Both the position numbers and the translations under genes were made by a program. Under the pieces are notes generated by a model. That model was not told where the DNA came from, ran no database searches, and saw nothing but the letters and a program-made list of their open reading frames with translations. A stretch of 18,123 nt of DNA from Bacillota bacterium. Lineage in GTDB: Bacteria; Bacillota; Clostridia; Christensenellales; Pumilibacteraceae. Positions 1 to 5,348 of this stretch are shown here, piece after piece. Location of the stretch: assembly GCA_009787685.1 (NCBI GenBank), contig WQSV01000011.1, positions 1-18,123 of the forward strand, in the 5' to 3' direction. Numbering within the stretch: position 1 is the stretch's first letter; each line of letters begins with the position of its first letter.

Positions 1-336
1 AACAAACGCATATGTCCCCGCAACAGGAACGATCGTGAAAACAACGTTTCTTGCTTCCGTAACATTTGAAAGCGTCCAAGTCGTTCCAGCAACTTCAGTG
101 TCAACACCCGCTGTCTGAACTCTCATGGCATAACCGCCTTGAAGAGTTCCCCACGCGAAAACAACGCTTGAACCATGTCTAACATCGTCCCCACTGACAA
201 CTTCACCATTAACAGTTGCAGTAACTTCTGCCCCTTCCCATGTCACAACATGGTATCCATTTGGACATGCCGTTAACATGAAAACCGACAAAGTCAACAT
301 AACTGCAAGTGCAATTAAAAGTTTTATCTTTTTCAT
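1..336 (-). CDS. Lipoprotein, N-terminal part (3' end outside window)
   Basis: This is the first 112 codons of a leftward gene whose 3' end lies outside the window. The protein starts MKKIKLLIAL, has a hydrophobic stretch, and ends its signal peptide in the lipobox LTAC, so it should be a membrane-anchored extracytoplasmic lipoprotein. The start is fixed by an AAGGAG site just upstream of the ATG at 336. After the lipid-bearing Cys, residues about 30-105 form a beta-rich module with the pattern VTATVNG..SGD.VRHGSSVVFAW. The same pattern recurs in the giant lipoprotein at 11591-17662. The function is unknown. I infer a surface protein of the same family; without the C-terminus neither length nor full domain content can be given. 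Confidence 0.85.
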   Translation of the reverse strand, partial: MKKIKLLIALAVMLTLSVFMLTACPNGYHVVTWEGAEVTATVNGEVVSGDDVRHGSSVVFAWGTLQGGYAMRVQTAGVDTEVAGTTWTLSNVTEARNVVFTIVPVAGTYAFV

Positions 337-442
337 TTTTTCTCCTTAACCCTTTCGAGGTTTTTGTCGATTCTGACTTTTCCAAACATGCCATCACATA
401 TAATAGTTGCAAAATCATATTATAATAGCACATTAATGAATA

Positions 443-471
443 ATTATATCACACATATTCCATTCTGTCAA
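443..471 (-). promoter_or_regulatory. Consensus sigma-A promoter for the 1-336 lipoprotein gene
   Basis: On the minus strand, TTGACA (466-471) and TATAAT (443-448) are 17 bp apart. A TG precedes the -10 box by one base (extended -10). This predicts a leader of about 100 nt before the ATG at 336. Confidence 0.8.
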
Positions 472-550
472 TACTTTTTTACATTTTTGTTATTAATTTT
501 TTGTTAACATGTTTTTAATATATTATTAATATATGTCGAAAGCTTCTTTA

Positions 551-580
551 TTATATATCCCTCAATTATATATCCCTCAA
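551..580. repeat. 15-bp perfect tandem duplication
   Basis: TTATATATCCCTCAA occurs twice back to back (551-565 and 566-580) in the intergenic region upstream of the 1-336 gene. Confidence 0.9.
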
Positions 581-610
581 GCCCAATTACAAACGCCCCC
601 TCCATTAACC

Positions 611-642
611 AAAAAAGCCGTGTTTTTTGCAACACGGCTTTT
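611..642 (-). terminator. Intrinsic terminator of the 692-1760 leftward unit
   Basis: GCCGTGTT (617-624) pairs with AACACGGC (631-638) around a 6-nt loop. On the minus strand the stem is followed by six T (611-616). It lies 50 bp past the stop of the 692-1132 gene. The plus strand also has four T after the stem, so weak bidirectional action is possible. Confidence 0.85.
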
Positions 643-685
643 AGATTATCTGTTATTCAAGACTTTTAGATTACTTGTTATTCAA
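638..685. repeat. 23-bp direct duplication beside the terminator
   Basis: The 23-bp sequence at 638-660 recurs at 663-685 with 21 of 23 matches (period 25). The first copy includes the end of the terminator stem, so this is probably a local duplication of the 3' flank. Confidence 0.8.
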
Positions 686-691
686 AATGTC

Positions 692-1132
692 TTACCTGCT
701 CATTAACGAAACCAGTCCACCACAATTTTCATTCACAGCCATCCTCTTTCTTGACAAGAACCAATCAACCACAACCACAACATTGACCGAAAGTCCAAGC
801 GCAATCGCTGGAATCGCCGAACGAAGATTAAACAAAATTCCTGCCCAAACATAGGTTCCAAGTGAAACATTAATCGGAAACATAGTGAACAAGTAAAAGC
901 TGATGATATCAATCAAAATTGAATAGACCAAAATTGAAGCACTCTTTAGAAGATGGCAATTAATTTTCCGAAGAACCAGCGAAAGGGCAAAAATCAATGA
1001 AATATTCACAGCAAAAAACGCCCAATTTTGAGATGCAACAATCAAATAGACAAAAAGAATAGCCAAAAAGCTGAAACTAACAAGCTTCTTCTTTTGCGCC
1101 GCTCCATACATTAATAATCCCGATAAAATCAT
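692..1132 (-). CDS. Small polytopic membrane protein, possible transporter S-component
   Basis: This is a 146-residue, very hydrophobic protein with about four to five membrane segments (roughly 17-34, 38-56, 62-84 and 92-125) and a basic C-terminal region (SRKR, 127-130). I chose the ATG at 1132 because GGAG lies 7 nt upstream. The frame extends 52 codons further, but the upstream ATG at 1288 has no ribosome-binding site and the extension is not membrane-like. The gene is downstream of, and co-directional with, the DUF4430 lipoprotein gene, and a terminator follows it. Size, topology and the DUF4430 neighbour suggest an ECF-type substrate-binding component or a DUF6580-like protein. I do not recognise a diagnostic motif, so the family is inference and the substrate is unknown. 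Confidence 0.7.
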   Translation of the reverse strand: MILSGLLMYGAAQKKKLVSFSFLAILFVYLIVASQNWAFFAVNISLIFALSLVLRKINCHLLKSASILVYSILIDIISFYLFTMFPINVSLGTYVWAGILFNLRSAIPAIALGLSVNVVVVVDWFLSRKRMAVNENCGGLVSLMSR

Positions 1133-1165
1133 ATTTTTTCTCCAATGAATTTTTTTAATATTTAT

Positions 1166-1217
1166 GTGGGCATCAATGGCCCACCCTCTTAATATCATCT
1201 TGATAAAAGGTGATATT
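1166..1217 (-). promoter_or_regulatory. Two hairpins in the leader of the 692-1132 gene
   Basis: In minus-strand RNA, AATATCA/TGATATT (7 bp, 1191-1197 with 1211-1217) comes first. It is followed by GTGGGC/GCCCAC (6 bp, 1166-1171 with 1179-1184) around a 7-nt loop. The ribosome-binding site lies 23 nt further on. The 202-nt gap between the two genes is unusually long for an operon, so a cis-regulatory RNA is possible. It matches no riboswitch class I can recognise. Confidence 0.4.
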
Positions 1218-1334
1218 TTTTGATTAAGCCCTAAAACAAAAGCATCTTTACTCTTAACAAGATGTTTATCTCTACTTCGACATGACATAGTCTTGTTGTT
1301 GTGCCGCTAGTAGTCCTAGTATTCAATCTCTCAA

Positions 1335-1760
1335 CTACCCAGAAACTTTTCTGAAAGAAATTTCATCCCCGTCATTAACTCTCGCATAACGAATTCCAAA
1401 AGCCGCCATTTCTTGGTTGATTTCAAACACCCACCAATATCTGTCTTCTTCGCAAGTGGGCGCAACATCCAAAGAACATCTGCAATTCCACTCTGCCATG
1501 ACTCCCGCAATCGTGCTAACAAAACCCGAATTCAACTCAGATTGTGGAATTTGCAACCTGTCATTGTGTTCGGTCAAAATGTCAACAACGAGATTTGATT
1601 CAAAATCACTCGCTTCAATTTCAACAAGCACTTCGCCATTTGCAGCAATAACAACAATGCTGACACTCTCGACAGGTTCGGTGCAGGCAACCATCAGCCC
1701 AAACACCATTGCAAGCGAAAAAATCGCAAGCAAAACCGACATAATTTTTTTCTTTAACAT
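1335..1760 (-). CDS. DUF4430 (transcobalamin-like) lipoprotein
   Basis: This 141-residue protein has a lipoprotein signal peptide with lipobox residues VAC and Cys26 as the acylation site. The mature part matches the DUF4430 fold: YWWVFEINQ (108-116) followed by VNDGDEISFR (128-137), the usual W-x-x-x-x-N-G and x-DGD pattern near the C-terminus. Here Gln replaces the usual Gly after Asn116. DUF4430 domains resemble the C-terminal ligand-binding domain of transcobalamin/intrinsic factor and often occur as extracellular lipoproteins beside membrane transport components. The start at 1760 has AAGGAG with a 6-nt spacer. Three cysteines lie in one stretch (93, 95, 103). With the downstream membrane protein it may form a ligand-uptake pair; the ligand is not shown by the sequence. 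Confidence 0.85.
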   Translation of the reverse strand: MLKKKIMSVLLAIFSLAMVFGLMVACTEPVESVSIVVIAANGEVLVEIEASDFESNLVVDILTEHNDRLQIPQSELNSGFVSTIAGVMAEWNCRCSLDVAPTCEEDRYWWVFEINQEMAAFGIRYARVNDGDEISFRKVSG

Positions 1761-1805
1761 GTTTTTCTCCTTCGGACCCTTAAACCCCCAAGTCCAATGT
1801 AGACA

Positions 1806-1835
1806 ATATTATCACAAACAACAGACTATTGTCAA
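1806..1835 (-). promoter_or_regulatory. Sigma-A promoter of the DUF4430 gene
   Basis: On the minus strand, TTGACA (1830-1835) and TAATAT (1806-1811) are separated by 18 bp, with a TG one base before the -10 box. The -35 box is made of the opening bases of the first 74-bp repeat unit that starts at 1829. Confidence 0.75.
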
Positions 1836-2123
1836 GCATCTTCGATGCCTTTGTCGTAGAATTTCTCGTAGAAATAATCTCTCACAGAGGGGCTGAAAGC
1901 CCTTGCCGAGCATCTTCGACTGGTTTGTCGGAGAAGTTCAAGTAAAAGCAATTTCCGTCAAGAGGGTCGAAGACCCTTGTCAACAGTCTTCGACTGTTCT
2001 GTCTGGTTCTGCTTGCACTAGCATTCAGCGTCAAGAGGGTCGAAGACCCTTGTCAAGCATCTTTAATGCTTTTGTCGGAGAATTTTTAGTAAAAACAATC
2101 TCTCTCAGAAGGGTCGAAGACCC
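1829..2123. repeat. Four-unit ~74-bp tandem array, two hairpins per unit
   Basis: The units are 1829-1902, 1903-1976, 1977-2049 and 2050-2123, and a fifth breaks off after TTGTCAAGCA. Each opens with TTGYC and carries hairpin I near the start and hairpin II at the end. Hairpin I is GCATC-TTC-GATGC in unit 1 and ACAGTC-TTC-GACTGT in unit 3. Hairpin II is GGGCT-GAA-AGCCC in unit 1 and GGGTC-GAA-GACCC in units 2-4. Both stems show paired base changes that keep pairing, while the loops stay TTC and GAA, which are complementary. Unit 2 hairpin I is mismatched, and unit 4 has a CTTTA loop. No credible gene lies here. The array separates the MFS gene (2279-3487) from the DUF4430 promoter. From 2124 to 2278 I see only AT-rich sequence. 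Confidence 0.85.
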
Positions 2124-2278
2124 TTGTCAAGCAAAAACTACAGGACTACATCAATAATTTAGAGTTTGCAACTGACAATTTGCAAATTAATAATTAGATT
2201 TAGATCAAATTCTGTCTTTTATGCATTGTCAAAAAATAGCGACTAACTCGGAGAAATCATTTCAAAATTCCAAAACTT

Positions 2279-3487
2279 CTAGTCAGTCTTTTTCTCCATT
2301 GCTCCAGTGTTATACTTTCCACTCCAAACCCGCAATAAAACCGAATGCACAGCATATAACACCAACATTATCGCCATACCAACAACAACCAACATCATTG
2401 TTGCGCCGACGAGTGCAATGATAATAATCAATGTGCAAGAAAGAATTCTTCCAACAAAAAACGCGCTTTCAAAAAACAAATGACTTTCAACAATATGATT
2501 GTTCGCTCCGATCATTTTTGGAAAATTCAGCCTAATAGCAGACTCTTCGACCATAACTGCGGTTCGAAAAATGATACCAAATTGAAAAACAACCAGCGTC
2601 ACAAGCCCAACATTAAAAAACAGCGGAATAAGCGAAATCAAAGGAATAAGCCCAAGTGCCCAGTAAATCTTTTTGTTCAATTTTTTGTAGACAATGAGAA
2701 CCACAACACCAACCGCAGCAGCGATTGACGAAAACATTCCGAGCGACATGTTGCTCCCAAAATACAAAAACACCAAAAGAATAAGACAAAAACTGACTGC
2801 CCGAAGAACTCCACTCAAGGAAAATATTCCCCAAAGTGCGATTGCAGGTTTGAGCATATTTTTCACTTTTAGTATTTTGAAAAACTCTCTTAGCTTCAAA
2901 CCATCTTTTTCTTTCTTTGGAGAAGTGAAAAAGAAAGTAGAAACAAGCATTATTCCGCCAATCGCAAGAACAACAACACTCGTCAAAAAGAACGAGCCGA
3001 AATCAATCAAGAGACCGAATGTGAAAGGAAAAACTATGCTTGCGACAATTTCAATGGCAAAAAACCATGTCATGAAGCTTTTCGTCTTCTCCCCCTCAAA
3101 AGCACTCGTGAAAATCAAATTCATCGCACCCCAATGAAGCCCTGTGACCATTCCCCAAAGAAAACCGAACAGCATGTAATATTCTCGAAGTCCATCTTGC
3201 CAAGAAGCTATGACAACCAAAAAAACAACTCCAAAGAAAACAGCCACTCTTGTTATCCAAATCGGACGAATTTTTTTACACAACCACGAAGCAACAAAGT
3301 AGAAAGAAAACAACGCCGCACAATCAACAAGCACAAAAAGTGCAACCGAAAGAAAACTGTAGTTCGTCAAATAAAAAACTTGAGCAACCAAAAAAACACT
3401 AACAAACAATGCTAATATCGCAAAAGCAATATTAGTTGACATCAACGAAATCTTATTGATTCTGTCTTTTCTAGCGCTAGTTTCCAA
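2279..3487 (-). CDS. MFS-type 12-helix membrane transporter
   Basis: The protein is about 402 residues with around twelve hydrophobic segments and a basic cytoplasmic loop (SPKKEKDGLKLREFFK) near the middle, which separates two six-helix halves as in the Major Facilitator Superfamily. The stretch WGMVTGLHWGAMNLI in helix 4 and the following GEKTKSFMTWFF are MFS-like. The substrate cannot be assigned. The start is uncertain. The longest frame opens with TTG at 3487, a few bases after the predicted transcription start, and gives a basic N-terminus that suits the positive-inside rule. An ATG at 3442 also fits but, like the TTG, lacks a Shine-Dalgarno site. A CTAGCGCTAG palindrome (3471-3480) lies in the N-terminal codons. 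The gene appears monocistronic. Confidence 0.8.
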   Translation of the reverse strand: METSARKDRINKISLMSTNIAFAILALFVSVFLVAQVFYLTNYSFLSVALFVLVDCAALFSFYFVASWLCKKIRPIWITRVAVFFGVVFLVVIASWQDGLREYYMLFGFLWGMVTGLHWGAMNLIFTSAFEGEKTKSFMTWFFAIEIVASIVFPFTFGLLIDFGSFFLTSVVVLAIGGIMLVSTFFFTSPKKEKDGLKLREFFKILKVKNMLKPAIALWGIFSLSGVLRAVSFCLILLVFLYFGSNMSLGMFSSIAAAVGVVVLIVYKKLNKKIYWALGLIPLISLIPLFFNVGLVTLVVFQFGIIFRTAVMVEESAIRLNFPKMIGANNHIVESHLFFESAFFVGRILSCTLIIIIALVGATMMLVVVGMAIMLVLYAVHSVLLRVWSGKYNTGAMEKKTD

Positions 3488-3499
3488 ATCAACTATAAC

Positions 3500-3526
3500 A
3501 TTATACTATAACACCCCATTTGTCAA
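3500..3526 (-). promoter_or_regulatory. Probable promoter of the MFS gene on a repeat fragment
   Basis: On the minus strand, TTGACA (3521-3526) is followed by TATAAT (3500-3505) with a short 15-bp spacer. Position 3519 starts a degenerate half copy of the 1829-2123 repeat (TTTGTCAACCATCTTCAATG, to about 3545), so the -35 box again falls on the opening bases of that repeat. Confidence 0.55.
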
Positions 3527-3548
3527 CCATCTTCAATGCTTTTGCCTG

Positions 3549-3783
3549 CATTTGTTTTATGTGGATTATTTAGTAGCACTCTATTAATAACACTTCAAAA
3601 ATGCCAATGATTAACAAATATTAAATTAGGTTTGCAAAAGACTACCCTCGCAAAATCCTCGCAAACAACAACACCCGAAAGTCGTGCTTCTATGACAACA
3701 AACCTCAAGCATTCCTCAACTATCCCGAGAACAAAACCTGAATGACAAAAAACTCAAAAAATAAACCTACTTCAAACAAAGAA
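3549..3783. other. Intergenic, no gene seen
   Basis: AT-rich sequence with several stops in all frames and no RNA gene or promoter that I can support. The only local structure is the short direct repeat CTCGCAAA (at about 3648 and 3659). Confidence 0.5.
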
Positions 3784-3819
3784 AATGAACCCAAAACCAA
3801 CGAGTGATTTGAGTTCATT
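3784..3819 (-). terminator. Terminator of the tRNA-Val/CCA-repeat transcript
   Basis: A 12-bp stem (3784-3795 with 3808-3819) encloses a 12-nt loop and is followed on the minus strand by TTTTCTTTG. One pair (3791/3812) is G-U in minus-strand RNA but a C-A mismatch in plus-strand RNA. This supports leftward transcription. A run of six T at 3829-3834 precedes it. Confidence 0.75.
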
Positions 3820-3828
3820 CATGTTAAT

Positions 3829-4198
3829 AAAAAACGACAGTCCTTCCCAACAAAAAACAGCACGACCAGCATTTTCCAACTAACTCGTGTTGCAAGCACT
3901 GGTGAACCACGATAGCCTCCGCCCAATAAAGCTAGCAGTCTCCCGACTAGCCAGTAGCGACACGCTACTGGTGGACCACGGTCAAACGACCCAATAGAAA
4001 AACAAAAGCCCGTCAACCTCAAAGGCTAACTGGCTCCATGCCAAATGGTGGACCACGACAGTCCTTCCCAATAGAAAACAGCACGACTAGCGTTTTCCAA
4101 CTAGCCCGTGCTGCAAGCACTGGAGTACCACGATAGTCTCCGCCCATAAAATTCAGTTTGGCTAGCAGTCTCCCGACTAGCCCGCAGCGGCACGCTGC
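3829..4198 (-). repeat. Five CCA-punctuated repeats directly after tRNA-Val
   Basis: Reading leftward from the tRNA CCA end, the units are 4198-4121 (78 nt), 4120-4046 (75), 4045-3969 (77) and 3968-3900 (69), each ending in CCA. A fifth (3899 to about 3835) ends in a T run. They alternate in type: units 1 and 4 are alike, 2 and 5 are alike, and 3 is divergent. Each has a first hairpin at its start and a second around GCTAGTC-GGGA-GACT or GTT-GGAA-AAC (GNRA-type loops). Units 1, 2 and 4 then end with TTGGG or TGGG, GGACT-like sequence and CGTGGT..CCA. The first stem covaries (GCAGCG/CGCTGC in unit 1, GTAGCG/CGCTAC in unit 4). The units lack a T-loop GTTCRA motif and an acceptor stem, so they are not tRNAs. 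They lie between a consensus promoter and a terminator and so should be transcribed with the tRNA. Confidence 0.85.
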
Positions 4199-4274
4199 TG
4201 GTGGGTTGTATTGGACTTGAACCAACGACTTCTTGCATGTCAAGCAAGTACTCTCCCAGCTGAGTTAACAACCC
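4199..4274 (-). tRNA. tRNA-Val (anticodon GAC), CCA encoded
   Basis: The cloverleaf is complete on the minus strand: acceptor GGGTTGT/ACAACCC, D stem ACTC/GAGT, anticodon stem CTTGC/GCAAG with loop TTGACAT (anticodon GAC, valine), five-base variable loop, and T arm GTTGG-TTCAAGT-CCAAT with one G-U pair. Discriminator A and an encoded CCA (4201-4199) follow. It reads GUC and GUU codons. Its CCA is also the left boundary of the downstream repeat array. Confidence 0.95.
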
Positions 4275-4320
4275 TTGTTTTTTTGTTTGAAAAGACTTTA
4301 TTTTGTTTTTCTTTATTGTG

Positions 4321-4349
4321 ATTATACCACAGTAAAAACACTCTGTCAA
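4321..4349 (-). promoter_or_regulatory. Consensus promoter of tRNA-Val and its repeats
   Basis: On the minus strand, TTGACA (4344-4349) and TATAAT (4321-4326) are 17 bp apart, a perfect consensus. Transcription should start about 40 nt before the tRNA 5' end. This is the only promoter I see for the tRNA and the array behind it. Confidence 0.85.
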
Positions 4350-4452
4350 ACATTTTTAATTGAAAATTGAAAATTGTTGTTAAAATAGATTCATTCTTAA
4401 CTTTCCACTTTCAATTCTCACCTTTCAACTTTTTTCTCCATACTATGTTAGC

Positions 4453-5214
4453 ATGCTATCAGTCGAATTTTTAGCAGCTTTACTCATTGTTCTTGCAAGC
4501 GGAATAGACACTTTTGTCTTTGGCTTTTCTTATGGCACAGCACGCATAAAAGTTTCTTTCAAAGTAACTTTTCTCATCGCAATCATCGCTTCGATTGTGA
4601 TGATTTTGGCATTCATCGCTGGCGGTTTTTTGGGAGAAGTCTTCCCTCATCTCGCCACCCTTATTCTCGCCGTTTCAATCATTGGTGGCATGGGAATTTT
4701 TAAATTTGTTTTCGGCATAGTTCAAATTCTGAGAGGAAAGCGAATCCTTGTTGATATCATTGAATTAAAAGAGAACGAAAAAGAAAGTGAAGATTTAAAA
4801 ATGCAAAGTGTGAATAATGTTAAAAATGATTTGACAATATCTCCACCCTCCGTTCTCGACCCCCCATTATCCCAACACTCTTCACACTCTCAACTAAAAT
4901 CATTTTTCGCAGCAAAGCAAAATCCATTATTACTTGACCGCGATCACAACAAAATCATCTCCTTTCGCGAATCTTTTCTTGTCGCACTCGTTTTAACAAT
5001 CGATAGCGCGGGAGCCGCAATCAGCCTCTCCTCTCTTCTCTCTTGGCATTTTTATGTTGCCATATTCTTTCTCGCAGTCGCCGTCAAAATCTTTTTCATG
5101 AAAGGCGGACATCTTTTGGGTTTGCGCATCGCCAAAAAATCTCGCATCAATCTCTCATGGCTAAGTGGATTGATTTTGATTGGACTTGCAGTTGGGATGG
5201 TTTTTCTTTTGTGA
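4453..5214 (+). CDS. MntP/YtaF-family membrane protein with EF-hand-like insert
   Basis: This 253-residue membrane protein is built from two three-helix halves of the LysE/MntP/YtaF type. Each half carries a helix with an acidic residue: SGIDTFVFGFSYG (16-28) and VLTIDSAGAAISL (180-192). The second half starts as in spore membrane protein YtaF, with an acidic stretch then an ISxxES/KEA-like segment. Residues 162-173 (DRDHNKIISFRE) fit a 12-residue EF-hand loop: Asp 1, Asp 3, Asn 5, Ile 8, Ser 9, Glu 12. The linker 104-160 is long, polar and Ser/Pro-rich, making the protein longer than usual YtaF members (about 210). The family includes manganese exporters, and YtaF is sporulation-linked; metal transport here is inference. 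The ATG at 4453 has no Shine-Dalgarno site, but TACTAT (4441-4446) ends 6 nt before it. Confidence 0.75.
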   Translation: MLSVEFLAALLIVLASGIDTFVFGFSYGTARIKVSFKVTFLIAIIASIVMILAFIAGGFLGEVFPHLATLILAVSIIGGMGIFKFVFGIVQILRGKRILVDIIELKENEKESEDLKMQSVNNVKNDLTISPPSVLDPPLSQHSSHSQLKSFFAAKQNPLLLDRDHNKIISFRESFLVALVLTIDSAGAAISLSSLLSWHFYVAIFFLAVAVKIFFMKGGHLLGLRIAKKSRINLSWLSGLILIGLAVGMVFLL

Positions 5215-5311
5215 TTATTTCTGGTGAATAATGAATGGTGGACGTCAAGCTATTTTTTCTCGCTTCCAAATCAAACATAAAAACCAGCATTCACTATTCA
5301 CTAAATTTTAC

Positions 5312-5341
5312 TTGCATTTCCATCTCAACTTGTGTTATACT
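5312..5341 (+). promoter_or_regulatory. Promoter directly before the DUF1624 start
   Basis: TTGCAT (5312-5317), an 18-bp spacer ending in TGT, and TATACT (5336-5341) form an extended -10 promoter. The -10 box is 7 nt before the ATG at 5349, so the mRNA should start at or next to the start codon. Confidence 0.65.
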
Positions 5342-5348
5342 GCTTTCA

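Noticed and set aside
1417..1896. A rightward protein gene opposite the DUF4430 gene
   Set aside because: It is antisense to a clear lipoprotein gene, has no ribosome-binding site and no recognisable domain.
1829..2123. A CRISPR array
   Set aside because: Units are 73-74 bp and similar over their whole length, with no constant repeat alternating with unique spacers, and no cas gene is nearby.
1903..2157. A repeat protein read rightward through the array
   Set aside because: It arises only because the repeat units leave one frame open; hairpin covariation shows selection on structure, not on codons.
2177..2188. An operator at the AATTTGCAAATT palindrome
   Set aside because: It is a single short AT-rich palindrome far from any promoter.
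3829..4198. A cluster of further tRNA genes, because the units are tRNA-sized and end in CCA
   Set aside because: None has an acceptor stem, a T loop with GTTCRA or a usable anticodon arm.
4101..4349. A short leftward protein gene
   Set aside because: The frame is the translation of the tRNA (VGSSPIQPT is the usual tRNA-read product) and of the repeats behind it.
5235..5348. A 38-codon N-terminal extension of the DUF1624 protein
   Set aside because: A promoter lies inside this stretch and ends 7 nt before ATG 5349; the extension has no ribosome-binding site.
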